Positions 34,798 through 44,717 of a stretch of 64,000 nt of DNA are shown here, one piece after another (position 1 is the stretch's first letter; each line of letters begins with the position of its first letter). Below the pieces are notes generated by a model that had not been told where the DNA came from, did no database searches, and saw only the letters and a list, made by a program, of their open reading frames with translations. This stretch comes from Amycolatopsis nivea (lineage in GTDB: Bacteria > Actinomycetota > Actinomycetes > Mycobacteriales > Pseudonocardiaceae): contig NZ_SDLT01000006.1 of NCBI RefSeq assembly GCF_004522235.1, positions 248,001 to 312,000 of the forward strand. The letters run 5' to 3'. A program made the position numbers and the translations under genes.

Positions 34798-35624
34798 GGA
34801 CCCAACCTTTCTGTTCTCTCGGTCATGCCGACCGTCCCGTTCGCGACGACGCGGGGAAGCGTCACCGCGAAGCCGTAGCGGTCCGGCCGGTAGTGGAAGA
34901 CCACGACCTCCAGCGGGCGGTTGTCGTGGTCGAAGCTGACGCGGTCGAGGACGAGGACCGGTGCGCCCTCGTCGACGCCCAGCGCCGCCGCGACGTCCGC
35001 GGACGCGCCAGCGGCGTGGATCTCATGCCGGGCTTCCGCGATGCGCGTGCCCAGCCGCTGCTCCCACATCGTGTAGGTGGTCTCGGTGGCCGGTTCGGCC
35101 GAACGCAACGGCTCTGCGGCGTCGAGCACCCGGGTCGGGAGGTGGATCGTCACCAACGCCACGGGTTGCTCGCCGTCGCCGTAGCGGCGGCGGACAGTGA
35201 GCACCTCGCGCTCCCCCAGCGTCCGCGCGACATACGGCGGCGCGGGCTCGACTCCGAAGCTCAGCACCTCGATCTGCGGGGTGACACCGCGGTCGAGCAG
35301 GACCTCTGTGATCGTGCGAACCCCGGACGACAGCTCCTGGTCCAGCGGTTCGGACACGAACGTGCCCAGCCCTTGCCTGCGCACGACCCAGCCCTCCCGC
35401 TCGAGGGCGCCCACCGCGGCGCGGACGGTGATCCGGCTCAGACCGGACTCCGCGATCAGCTCTTTCTCGGTGGGCAGTCGTGCGCCCGGGGGCAATTGCT
35501 GCTTGACGATCGAGGCCTTGATCTGTTCGGCCAGTTGCGCCGTGGCCGAGGTGCGACCGCGCTGGATCCGCAGGTCGGCTTCCGTCAGGTCGAGGCGCGG
35601 TTCGGAGTTTTCGGAGGATGTCAT
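34794..35624 (-). CDS. GntR/HutC family regulator with UTRA domain
   Basis: This 276-residue repressor has a winged HTH at about 25-90 (QQLPPGARLPTEKELIAESG then SRITVRAAVGALEREGWVVR and QGLGTFVSE). The C-terminal UTRA ligand domain (about 110-265) begins near ITEVLLDRGVTPQIEV and ends with VVFHYRPDRYGFAVTLPR. ATG 35624 is chosen because the longer upstream frame has no homology. It leads the F420 operon and diverges from the ABM/MFS pair. A near-perfect 22-bp palindrome sits in the 171-bp intergenic region and a related element covers its start codon. It is probably the local repressor of both transcripts. Confidence 0.88.
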   Translation of the reverse strand: MTSSENSEPRLDLTEADLRIQRGRTSATAQLAEQIKASIVKQQLPPGARLPTEKELIAESGLSRITVRAAVGALEREGWVVRRQGLGTFVSEPLDQELSSGVRTITEVLLDRGVTPQIEVLSFGVEPAPPYVARTLGEREVLTVRRRYGDGEQPVALVTIHLPTRVLDAAEPLRSAEPATETTYTMWEQRLGTRIAEARHEIHAAGASADVAAALGVDEGAPVLVLDRVSFDHDNRPLEVVVFHYRPDRYGFAVTLPRVVANGTVGMTERTERLGP

Positions 35625-35635
35625 AAGTCGTATTG
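35622..35635. promoter_or_regulatory. Second candidate GntR element at the gene start
   Basis: On the minus strand this reads CAATACG-A-CTTATG, the same two blocks (AATACG and CTTATG) that flank the palindrome at 35726. Here they are separated by one base instead of eleven. It overlaps the start codon of the GntR gene, suggesting autoregulation. Confidence is modest because the site is short. Confidence 0.35.
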
Positions 35636-35725
35636 AACCCGGCGGCGGCCACCCTCCGCGCCGCGACCTGCCGCCGGGACCAGGCACCGGGCAGGCGACC
35701 CGCGTCTCGGCCTTGACTCCTTGCA

Positions 35726-35747
35726 TAAGACGTTTTATAACGTATTA
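35726..35747. promoter_or_regulatory. GntR-type operator in divergent promoter region
   Basis: A 22-bp imperfect palindrome matches its own reverse complement at 18 of 22 positions. The half-sites are TAAGACGT and the inverted TAATACGT. It is strikingly AT-rich in this GC-rich region and lies about 100 bp upstream of the GntR start and 48 bp upstream of the ABM start. GntR-family regulators usually bind such palindromes. Confidence 0.6.
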
Positions 35748-35795
35748 CCCATAGGGACGCAAGAGGCGCCCCGACCGACCGACTGGAGAGACGCC

Positions 35796-36107
35796 ATGGC
35801 CGACGAGAGCCCCGTGACCGTGATCGCCCGCTTCACCCCGACGTCCGAGGCCGCAGGCCGGCTGCGGGAACTGCTGGAGGGGATGGTGGCTCCGACCCGC
35901 GGCGAGGCGGGGTGCCGCTTCTACAACCTGTTCGCTGCCCAGGGGGACAATGCGGAATTGGTGCTCCTCGAGCGCTACGAGGACTCGTCCGCGCTGGAGG
36001 CGCATCGCGCGTCAGCGCATTACAAGAACTACCGCGCCCAGCTTCCGGACTTGCTCGCGGCACCGCTCAGCGTCACCGTTCTCGCCCCGATCGACGCGCT
36101 CGACTGA
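35796..36107 (+). CDS. Antibiotic-biosynthesis-monooxygenase (ABM) domain protein
   Basis: This 103-residue single-domain ABM protein has a ferredoxin-like dimeric alpha/beta-barrel. The family features are VTVIARFTPTSEAAGRLREL, GCRFYNLFAAQGDNAELVLL and ERYEDSSALEAHRASAHYK. Family members are cofactor-independent monooxygenases (quinone-forming) or structural and regulatory proteins. ATG 35796 follows a GGAGAG ribosome-binding site. It is the first gene of the plus-strand pair with the MFS transporter (49-bp gap) and is divergent from the GntR/F420 operon. It may act on an aromatic intermediate of the same pathway. Confidence 0.85.
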   Translation: MADESPVTVIARFTPTSEAAGRLRELLEGMVAPTRGEAGCRFYNLFAAQGDNAELVLLERYEDSSALEAHRASAHYKNYRAQLPDLLAAPLSVTVLAPIDALD

Positions 36108-36156
36108 TCACCCGGACATCGAGTCTTCAGCTCAACGGAGAGCAAAGGAGAGCATT

Positions 36157-37503
36157 GTGTCCGACCTGGAGAGCGGCATACGCGATCGAGCCGTGACCCT
36201 GCGCAGGATCGACAAGGCCAGCCGCCGCGCGCTCGTGGCGTCCTGGCTCGGATGGACATTCGACGGGTTCGAGACGTACGCACTCGTCCTCGCGGGTTCG
36301 GCAGCCGTTACCAGCCTGGGGACCAGCGGCCAGCTCGAACGACTGCCCGCCTACGTCGGCGCGCTGGTGGCCGCGACCCTGCTGGGGTGGGCCCTGGGCG
36401 GGATCGCCGCCGGCTTCGCGGCCGACTACCTCGGCCGCCGCCGCACCCTGATGATCTCGATCCTCTGGTACGCGCTGTTCACCAGCCTGACCGCCTTCGC
36501 GCCCGGCTACTGGTGGCTGCTGGCTTTGCGCTTCGTCACCGGCATGGGCCTTGGTGCCGAGTGGGGCAGCGCGACGGCCCTCATCGGCGAACTGTGGCCC
36601 GACCGCTCCCGCGGACGGGCAGCCGCCGTGTTGCAATCCGGGTTCGGCGTCGGTGCCGTACTCGCGGCCCTGGCCTGGTTTCTCCTTCAGCCGGCGGGAA
36701 ATCAGGCCTGGCGGTACCTGTTCCTCATCGGCGCCCTGCCCGCGCTCATCGTGCTTTACGTGCGCCGGGCCGTCCACGACCCGGAAATGTGGACAGAGAT
36801 CCGCGAGCGCAGGCGCAACGCCAAGGCCACCGCTGCCGGCGGCGGACAGGTCAGCCCAGCGGACCGCGAGCTCCTGCGGTCTCCGTTCACGGCGGTGTTC
36901 AGCCAGCCGCACCTGCGTCGGCGCGCCCTGCGGCTCCTCCTGATCACCGTGGTGTCGGTCATCGGCCTCTACAGCGTGTCGGCCTGGATCCCGCAGTACA
37001 CCGGCCAGCTCGCGAAGAACGCGGGACTGCCCGCCGGCGAGTGGGCCGCGAACGCGGGCCTGGTGTTCAATGCCGCGTCCGTGCCGGGGTACCTGCTGCT
37101 GGGCTACCTGGCCGACAAGTGGGGCCGCAAGCCCACGATGCTGGTCTATTACGCGGGTTCGGCGTTGATCCTCCCGATCTTCTTCTTCGCCGTTTCGACG
37201 CCCGGGGTTGCCCTCGCCGCCGCCGGCGTCGCCGGATTCTTCATCCTGGGCCAGTTCGCGTGGATGCCGATCTACCTGCCAGAACTGTTCCCCACGGCGG
37301 GACGGGCAACCGCGATCTCGACGGTGTTCAACTCCGCCCGGATCGCGGGCTCGCTCGTCACGCTCACCGCCGGCCTGCTCATCAGCCTGCTCGGCAGCAT
37401 CTCGGCCGCGGCGACGACGATCGGAGTGACGTCCTACGCGATCGCACTCGGCCTGATCTGGTTCGTCGGACCGGAAACCAAGGGACAGCCTCTCCCCCGC
37501 TGA
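36157..37503 (+). CDS. MFS transporter
   Basis: This 448-residue major facilitator has 12 predicted transmembrane helices. Motif A appears after TM2 (AADYLGRRRTLM) and again in the second half (YLADKWGRKPTML). FVTGMGLGAEWGSATALIGE and the TM5 region (GFGVGAVLAALAWF) match the aromatic-acid:H+ symporter/sugar-phosphate branch. GTG 36157 follows AAAGGAGAG. It probably imports or exports the substrate of the F420 cluster. It ends 19 bp before a long hairpin at 37523 that may terminate the operon. Confidence 0.87.
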   Translation: MSDLESGIRDRAVTLRRIDKASRRALVASWLGWTFDGFETYALVLAGSAAVTSLGTSGQLERLPAYVGALVAATLLGWALGGIAAGFAADYLGRRRTLMISILWYALFTSLTAFAPGYWWLLALRFVTGMGLGAEWGSATALIGELWPDRSRGRAAAVLQSGFGVGAVLAALAWFLLQPAGNQAWRYLFLIGALPALIVLYVRRAVHDPEMWTEIRERRRNAKATAAGGGQVSPADRELLRSPFTAVFSQPHLRRRALRLLLITVVSVIGLYSVSAWIPQYTGQLAKNAGLPAGEWAANAGLVFNAASVPGYLLLGYLADKWGRKPTMLVYYAGSALILPIFFFAVSTPGVALAAAGVAGFFILGQFAWMPIYLPELFPTAGRATAISTVFNSARIAGSLVTLTAGLLISLLGSISAAATTIGVTSYAIALGLIWFVGPETKGQPLPR

Positions 37504-37522
37504 GCCCGCCGCCTTGCGATGC

Positions 37523-37569
37523 CTCGAGTGTGGGTCGCGAACCCGCGGTTCGCGACCCACACGCTCGAG
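37523..37569 (+). terminator. Long hairpin downstream of the MFS gene
   Basis: The left arm 37523-37543 pairs with 37547-37569 apart from a two-base bulge, forming a 21-bp stem with a three-base loop. It starts 19 bp after the MFS stop codon. The rest of 37504-38232 contains only a degenerate acyl-CoA synthetase-like remnant. Confidence 0.7.
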
Positions 37570-37684
37570 CGAAAAACCCGCGCCCTCTCAGCAACCAGCC
37601 CGGCACTCTCCTCGGCGACGCGATTCACGCTCGTCGGCCAACGGGTGTGCGCAGGTTGAGCCGCGGAGGAACCCGGCGGGATTC

Positions 37685-37852
37685 TCAGGCCAGTTCGTCG
37701 GCCAATGCGCCGCAGCCGAGTTCGAGGCTCTGGCGGAACAAGGCGTGCTGGACGTTCGGGATCGCGTCGAGCATCGCGTCTTCGATCGCTTCGGGCACCT
37801 TGTACCCGGCGAACCGCTCGCGGGCGAAGGCACGCAGTTCCTCCACGGTCAC
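37685..37852 (-). pseudogene. Remnant of an acyl-CoA synthetase C-terminal domain
   Basis: The last 55 codons of an otherwise featureless open frame contain VTVEELRAFARERFAGYKVP, which resembles the AMP_binding_C motif of acyl-CoA synthetases. The catalytic lysine that normally follows is missing, and the frame changes to unrelated sequence (DAIPNVQHALFRQSLELG) before the stop. No N-terminal domain is present. I read it as a fragment left by deletion; a short real protein cannot be ruled out. Confidence 0.35.
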
Positions 37853-38232
37853 CGTCGCGGACCACCACCATCGCACGGAGGACTTCTCCCCACCGCTCCG
37901 ACCACGCGTAACTCCCGCGAGCTCGCCCAGCACGTCTCCGTTCACGGACCCGGCACCGGAGAGTCGGCTCTCCGCTCGATTTCCCAGCCCGTTCCGGCCA
38001 AGGCCCGACGCGCCCGTTCGAGGCAGTCTCGATGCCGGGAGGGCGGCCGAGCTTCGGCACGCGCCCCGGGGTCGTCCGGAACACTGTCCTCGGGCATCAA
38101 CCCGCCCCCTTTCCGAAGATCCAGGACGTCCACCACACCACATCCGCGACCCGGCGGACATCTCGTTCTGAGACAGGCTCCGGCCGCGGGCCGCCCTACG
38201 CTTCGGCGACATCGAATTCCCGGAGGCGGGCC

Positions 38233-38688
38233 ATGCTGGAGCTGGAGTATCGGAACCGGACGGTCGTTCTGCGGTTGCGGAACGGAAAGACCGGGTTCCT
38301 CGACGACAGCTTTCCCGACACGCTCGCCGCGGCGCTGGTCTACATCGGACCGCGGCCGGTCGTGCTGACGGGAACCGGCCGCTGGTTCGCGCCCGATCTC
38401 GGGGCGGGCCAACGGCCGGACACCGCGCTGGCCGCCGTGCGCCGGCATCCGGCACCGGTCGTCGCCGCGCTGAACGGCGACGCGATCGGCTTCGGCTGCG
38501 CGCTTGCTGAAGCCGCTGATCTCCGCATCATGTCCGCGGGCGTCGTGCACCCGGCCGGCTGGCCGCGGCCGGTCGACGCGGCCGCCGCCGCACAGGCCGG
38601 GCTCGTCGACCTGCTGTGCTCGCCGGCCCGGCTGCTCGGTCTCGCCGTGCGCTTGGCCAACTGCACCGCTTCCGCCGCGGCGGCGTAA
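38233..38688 (+). CDS. Short enoyl-CoA hydratase/crotonase-like protein, probably degenerate
   Basis: This 151-residue open frame shows crotonase features: VVLTGTGRWFAPDLG (the oxyanion-hole strand) and PAPVVAALNGDAIGFGCALA followed by EAADLRIM. Normal family members are about 260 residues. Here the N-terminal region is shortened and the C-terminal catalytic region ends early in an Ala-rich tail. ATG 38233 follows GGAGG. It converges on mimG and stops before the shared terminator at 38693. It may be a decayed gene or a small binding protein; I favour decay, but the frame is intact. Confidence 0.55.
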   Translation: MLELEYRNRTVVLRLRNGKTGFLDDSFPDTLAAALVYIGPRPVVLTGTGRWFAPDLGAGQRPDTALAAVRRHPAPVVAALNGDAIGFGCALAEAADLRIMSAGVVHPAGWPRPVDAAAAAQAGLVDLLCSPARLLGLAVRLANCTASAAAA

Positions 38689-38692
38689 TCGA

Positions 38693-38731
38693 CGGTGCCG
38701 GGTCCGCCCCGAAGGAGCGGACCCGGCACCG
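38693..38731. terminator. Bidirectional terminator between crotonase-like gene and mimG
   Basis: A perfect 15-bp stem (38693-38707 with 38717-38731, arm CGGTGCCGGGTCCGC) and nine-base loop lie between the convergent genes. It would close the mim operon. Confidence 0.85.
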
Positions 38732-38743
38732 GACCTCCGCGCC

Positions 38744-40417
<1,674 letters not shown>

Positions 40418-41443
40418 TCAGGGAATGAGGATCGCGCGGCCGCGGACCCGGCCGGCGCTGAGATCGTCGATCGCCTGCTGGAAGTCGTCCAGCCGGTACC
40501 GCGCCGTGTGCAGCTTCACGCTGCCCTGCGCGGCCAGCACCATCAGGTCCTGCAGGTCGGTGTACGAGCCGACGAGATTGCCGACGAAGTTGATCTCGGT
40601 GGAAATGATGTCGATCGTGGGCACGTCGATGTTCTCGCCGTAGCCGACGACGTAGTAGCTTCCCGCGCGTCGCAGCATCCGCACGCCTTCGGCGGTCGCG
40701 CCGCCCTCGCCGACGAAGTCCACCACCGCTTCCGCGCCGTGGCCGCCGGTCAGGTCCAGCACCGCGTCCACTTGGGACCCGTCGGCGACGATCGTGACGT
40801 CCGCGCCGATTTCCTTGGCCAGCTCCAGGGCGGCCGGGTTGCGGTCGAGCACGACGAGCGTCGCCGCGCTCATCGCTTTCAGGCACTGGATGCCGATGTG
40901 GCCGAGCCCGCCGGCGCCGATGATCACGCAGACGTCGCCGGGTCGCAGCTGTCGCGCCGCCTTCGCGGCCGCGTGCTGGGCGGTGAGCCCGGCGTCGGCG
41001 AGCGCGGCCACGTCGGCGGGTTCGAGACTGTCCGCCAGTTTCACGCACGACCGCGCGGACGTGCGGAGGTATTCCGCGTACCCGCCGTTCGTGTCGATCC
41101 CGGGGAAAGCCGACTGCTCGCAGTGCACGTCGTCGCCGAGCCGGCAGGCGCGGCACAACCCGCAGGTGATCAGCGGGTGGAGGATCACCTTGTCCCCCAC
41201 CGCAACATTGGTGACCGCGTCGCCGACGGCGTGCACCCAGCCGGCGTTCTCGTGCCCGATCGTGTAAGGCAGCGCGACGCCGGACTTCTCCGCCCACTGG
41301 CCTTCCAGGATGTGCAGGTCGGTCCGGCAGACGCCGGCCGCGCCCACCTTGACCACCACGTCGAGCGGACCGGCGGCTTTCGGCTCCTCGACCTCGCGCA
41401 GTTCGAGATTCCGGTGGTATCCGGTGACTTGGACGGCTTTCAC
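40418..41443 (-). CDS. Zinc-dependent alcohol dehydrogenase
   Basis: This 341-residue medium-chain dehydrogenase/reductase has the catalytic-zinc region GVCRTDLHILEGQW and TIGHENAGWVHAVG, a structural zinc cluster at CGLCRACRLGDDVHCEQ, and NAD-binding GAGGLGHIGIQCL. Start GTG 41443 overlaps the DUF59 stop by four bases. In mim/prm operons the alcohol dehydrogenase oxidises the product alcohol, such as 2-propanol to acetone, so it is expected to use the alcohols made by MimABCD. It is 27 bp upstream of mimG. Confidence 0.92.
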   Translation of the reverse strand: MKAVQVTGYHRNLELREVEEPKAAGPLDVVVKVGAAGVCRTDLHILEGQWAEKSGVALPYTIGHENAGWVHAVGDAVTNVAVGDKVILHPLITCGLCRACRLGDDVHCEQSAFPGIDTNGGYAEYLRTSARSCVKLADSLEPADVAALADAGLTAQHAAAKAARQLRPGDVCVIIGAGGLGHIGIQCLKAMSAATLVVLDRNPAALELAKEIGADVTIVADGSQVDAVLDLTGGHGAEAVVDFVGEGGATAEGVRMLRRAGSYYVVGYGENIDVPTIDIISTEINFVGNLVGSYTDLQDLMVLAAQGSVKLHTARYRLDDFQQAIDDLSAGRVRGRAILIP

Positions 41444-42171
41444 GATCGGCTCCTCGAAGTGACGACGACCGGGGCGGTCCCCTCGGGATCCGCGTACCGG
41501 GTGGCGAGCAGGCCGCGGCAGAAATGCGCGTTGCCCTCGATGGAAATACGGGTCGCGGCGGCCAGCCGCAGCCACAGCGCGGTGTCCTGCTTCCCTATGG
41601 GAGCGGCGGTGTGGTCCACGACCACCCGCGCGTGCGCGTCGGTCGGCAGCCCGATCGCTTCCCGCCGGCGCAGCAGCGCGATTTTCAACCGGTCCTCCGG
41701 CAGGTCGAGCAACTCCAGCAGCGGCAGCTCTTCGATCATCCACGCGCCGCCGGCCAGCACGGCGCGGCAGCATCGTTCGACCGCGGCGAGGTGTGCTTTC
41801 CGCTGGAACGTGCGGCGGAGTTCGTCGAGGCTCTGCTCCGCCTCGACGCCGAACGTGCCGACGTATCCGGCGCGGGCCGCAACGCCGGCGTTGATCTTCG
41901 CCGAGTCGTGGTGGTCGTCCAGCACCACCCGAATCCGGCCCGCGTCGGGCAGCGCCGCCAGCGCGTCGTAGGCGTCCGAGACCATCAGGTACGCGAAATT
42001 CGGCGCGCAGAACGAGGTCGGCAGCCGCAGGTGCACTTCAACGCCCGCGTCGTCGATCGTCACTGAGCGGACGAAGCCGAGTTCGGTCACCGGCTGGTCC
42101 AGCTCGGGATCGAACACGGTCGCCAGCGCCGACAGGACCATCTCGTCCAGGGAAAGGGCGGCGGTGGTCAT
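41440..42171 (-). CDS. DUF59/PaaD-like metal-sulfur cluster assembly protein
   Basis: This 243-residue protein begins with a DUF59 (MIP18-like) domain: LSALATVFDPELDQPVTELG followed by VEVHLRLPTSFCAPNFAY. The remaining 140 residues are specific to mim/prm operons and are not otherwise recognised. DUF59 proteins help to assemble Fe-S or di-iron sites, consistent with maturation of MimA/MimB. It overlaps the amidohydrolase gene (ATGA) and the alcohol dehydrogenase gene (GTGA), so the three are translated as a coupled block. Confidence 0.85.
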   Translation of the reverse strand: MTTAALSLDEMVLSALATVFDPELDQPVTELGFVRSVTIDDAGVEVHLRLPTSFCAPNFAYLMVSDAYDALAALPDAGRIRVVLDDHHDSAKINAGVAARAGYVGTFGVEAEQSLDELRRTFQRKAHLAAVERCCRAVLAGGAWMIEELPLLELLDLPEDRLKIALLRRREAIGLPTDAHARVVVDHTAAPIGKQDTALWLRLAAATRISIEGNAHFCRGLLATRYADPEGTAPVVVTSRSRS

Positions 42172-43169
42172 CGCGCACCGGCCTCCGCGGGCAGGCGCAG
42201 CTGCCGCGGCACCTCCAGGTCGTACAGCGCGGCCGCGTTCAGCCCCAGGATCTTTTTCTTCTGTGCCACGGTGATCTGCGGGTACTCGGGCAAGTCGGCC
42301 GGGATCTGGAAGTCTACGAACTTCTCCACCAGCCACTGCGGAGTCCAGAGCGCGTAGTCGCTGCCGAAGAGGATCCGGTCCTCGCCGATCCAGTAGAGCA
42401 GTTCCCCGATGATCTGCGCGAAATACTTCGGGCGGGCGTGGATGAACGGCATCGCCACCGCCAGCCCGCCGTACACATTGGACTCCTGGGTGGCGATCCA
42501 GCAGAAGTCCTCCAGCCGCGGCAGGCCGACGTGCTCGACGATGAAATTCAGGTCGAGGTAGTCGGTGGCCACGTGGTCGATGTCGGCCACGTCGAACGCG
42601 TCCCGGTCCAGCGGCCGGATCGTCGGTCCCTTGTGGACGTGGATGTTCTTGATGCCCAGCTTCAGGCACTCTTCGAGGTAGCGCCGCGACCACGGGTCGT
42701 CCAGCCGGTAGCCGCGGGAATCGCCGTGCCACTCGGCGGTGTAGAGCTTCACGCCCTTGAGCCGCATCTCCTCGGCGTCGCGGCGGAGCTGCTCCAGGCC
42801 GGCCTCGCCGTCGCGCGGGTCGTAGGCGTGGTTGTAGGTCAGCTTGCCGGGGTGCTGGCGCACCAAGTCGAGGCATTCGCCGGTCTGGCCGAAGTTGTTC
42901 CGGTAGAAGTCCCGCAGCAGCGTGGCCTGAAAGATCGCGTGGTCGACGTGGCCGTCTCCGAACACGTCTTTCACGAACCGCTCGGTGCCGTAATAGGTGT
43001 AGGTGTCGTAGTCCCAGGTCACCTCTTCCGGGCTGAGGTTGCGGTGGTAGTCGTAGAAGCAGTCGATGAACTGCTTCCCGTGCACGTTCTTGATGTTCGA
43101 CTCCCGCGCGTCCCAGATGTGGACATGCCCGTCGACGACGTAGTACTGCTCGCCATCCTTTTCGTACAT
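42168..43169 (-). CDS. Amidohydrolase family protein (amidohydrolase 2)
   Basis: This 333-residue TIM-barrel metal hydrolase has the N-terminal metal motif VDGHVHIWD, the middle region HVHKGPTIRP, FNVDLNFIVEHVG-like features (LDLNFIVEHVGLP) and RILFGSDYALWTPQW with the conserved catalytic Asp. It matches the amidohydrolase invariably found downstream of mimD in mycobacterial and rhodococcal clusters. Its reaction there is not settled and may be decarboxylation or hydrolysis of a ring or acyl product. It follows mimD by 87 bp, containing a hairpin, and overlaps the DUF59 gene by four bases. Confidence 0.88.
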   Translation of the reverse strand: MYEKDGEQYYVVDGHVHIWDARESNIKNVHGKQFIDCFYDYHRNLSPEEVTWDYDTYTYYGTERFVKDVFGDGHVDHAIFQATLLRDFYRNNFGQTGECLDLVRQHPGKLTYNHAYDPRDGEAGLEQLRRDAEEMRLKGVKLYTAEWHGDSRGYRLDDPWSRRYLEECLKLGIKNIHVHKGPTIRPLDRDAFDVADIDHVATDYLDLNFIVEHVGLPRLEDFCWIATQESNVYGGLAVAMPFIHARPKYFAQIIGELLYWIGEDRILFGSDYALWTPQWLVEKFVDFQIPADLPEYPQITVAQKKKILGLNAAALYDLEVPRQLRLPAEAGAR

Positions 43170-43208
43170 CGGAGATCCTCGCCCTTCGTTCGTGCGTTGC
43201 GGTGGGAA

Positions 43209-43240
43209 CGCGGCGGCGGGCGGCTCGGCCCGCCGCCGCG
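43209..43240 (-). other. Intercistronic hairpin between mimD and the amidohydrolase gene
   Basis: A perfect 13-bp GC stem (43209-43221 with 43228-43240) and six-base loop lie between mimD and the amidohydrolase start. It could attenuate transcription or protect the mRNA so that the monooxygenase subunits are made in excess over the downstream enzymes. Confidence 0.6.
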
Positions 43241-43256
43241 CGGTTCGGGACCGGGC

Positions 43257-43604
43257 TCAGCTCTGGGCCAGCAGGTCGAAACCGATGTACTCGGCGGCGT
43301 CCTCCGGATTGGCGAAGAGCAGGGTGCGGTCGTCCAGGTGCACCATCCGGCCGTAGTGGGTGGAGCTGATCTCCTCGAAGACCGAGCCGTCGAACTCCTG
43401 GCCGAGCGCGTCGGTCAGCTCGGCGTAGTCGAACTCGAGCAGCCGGGTCCCGTCCACGCGGATCATCGACGGGTACTCGACGAGCTCGACCCCGTCCTTG
43501 CTGCCCATCACGTCCGCCACGACCCGGCCGACTGGGGTGTTCATCAGGGTCACACCGCACATGTTCGAGATTTCGGTCTGCGCACCGAACTGCATGTCGC
43601 TCAC
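43257..43604 (-). CDS. mimD: MimD, monooxygenase coupling/effector protein
   Basis: This 115-residue MmoB/DmpM-family protein binds the hydroxylase and tunes its di-iron centre and regioselectivity. The family pattern includes [20 protein letters not shown] followed by [16 protein letters not shown], where the effector core lies. GTG 43604 overlaps the mimC stop (GTGA) and is preferred; ATG 43595 would remove only three codons. It is the fourth subunit gene of the mimABCD operon. Confidence 0.88.
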   Translation of the reverse strand: MSDMQFGAQTEISNMCGVTLMNTPVGRVVADVMGSKDGVELVEYPSMIRVDGTRLLEFDYAELTDALGQEFDGSVFEEISSTHYGRMVHLDDRTLLFANPEDAAEYIGFDLLAQS

Positions 43605-44704
43605 TTCTCCAGCTCCTTCGGAACGTCGAGCCCGATCTCCTCGAGGAGCTGGGCGAACTTCTCCTTGCTCGCGGCGAGCGAATCGGCGAACGTGCGGGTT
43701 TTCTCCGCCGGCTGCGACCAGATCGGCTGCAGTGCCTCGGCCGCGGCCAGGCACCTCGGAACCCAGGTCGAGAGCCACTCGCCGAACAGCTCCTTGTTGG
43801 CGGCGCCGTGTTCGCCGTCGCGGGCGAGCAGCTGGAACAGCGCCCGGGTGTAGGCGAGGTCGCGGCTGTAGTCGTATTCGCCGGTGCCGACCAGCGTCGG
43901 CGTCACGTAGTCGCCGTTCGCGGCCGAGATCTGCATGACCAGCTCGGACCGGAACAGCTGGCCGACGAGCTGTTCGAACACGACGTTGGTGGCGAACAGC
44001 AGTTCCGCCCAGTCGCCGACCGCGGTCAGCTCCTCCACCGCGCGGCGGGTGGGCTGCCATTCCTCCGCCGACTGCCAGACCGCCCGGTGGGTTTCGCCGT
44101 CGAAGGTGTCCAGCGAGTCGGACAAGTCGAGGTTGAACAGCGCGAGGTCCTGGGCGAAGCGCATCTTGTGCGCGGCCGTGACCGCCACCGCGGTATTGAT
44201 CATGTTGGTCGGGCCGGAGCGCTGGATCGAGGTGAACACGTGCAGCGCCATGCCGTTCTCGGCGTGCATCCACGCGCCGAGGTTGCGCGCGACGAAGGTC
44301 TGCCAGGCCGGCTTCCAGTGGCTGTAGGCTCCGGCGCGCTTGGCGTTCTCCAGGCTCAGCGCGACCTGGCGCACGACCGCGGAGTTGTTGCGGTAGAGCG
44401 TCTGCTCCCACTCCTGGTTCGGGTCGAGGAACGCGTGCCAGTTCGAGGACTTCGCCCGCGTCCACTCGTGCGGGTAACCGCCCGGGCCGTCGCCGAAGCC
44501 GTAGATCCAGCCCTGGCTCAGGTGCCGGTCCGGGTCCGGCTGCACGTCGACGGTGACGTCCTCGTACACCGTCGCGCGGAGCTTGGCGGGCGTGAAGTAG
44601 TTGTAGCTGCGGCTCTTCGAGCTGGGGAATTCGAGCGCCCCGGCTTCGGAGTCGGTGAACTCCACTTTCGGGAAGCTGCGTGTCGCGGTCGGACTGCTCG
44701 CCAT
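43601..44704 (-). CDS. mimC: MimC, monooxygenase hydroxylase beta subunit
   Basis: This 367-residue non-catalytic subunit of the soluble binuclear iron monooxygenase hydroxylase is homologous to PrmC and MmoY-type beta subunits. Recognisable regions are [40 protein letters not shown] and [20 protein letters not shown]. Start ATG 44704 follows AGAGGAGAA. It follows mimB by 13 bp and overlaps mimD, and should assemble with MimA in an (AC)2 complex. Confidence 0.92.
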   Translation of the reverse strand: MASSPTATRSFPKVEFTDSEAGALEFPSSKSRSYNYFTPAKLRATVYEDVTVDVQPDPDRHLSQGWIYGFGDGPGGYPHEWTRAKSSNWHAFLDPNQEWEQTLYRNNSAVVRQVALSLENAKRAGAYSHWKPAWQTFVARNLGAWMHAENGMALHVFTSIQRSGPTNMINTAVAVTAAHKMRFAQDLALFNLDLSDSLDTFDGETHRAVWQSAEEWQPTRRAVEELTAVGDWAELLFATNVVFEQLVGQLFRSELVMQISAANGDYVTPTLVGTGEYDYSRDLAYTRALFQLLARDGEHGAANKELFGEWLSTWVPRCLAAAEALQPIWSQPAEKTRTFADSLAASKEKFAQLLEEIGLDVPKELEK

Positions 44705-44717
44705 CTGCTTTCTCCTC

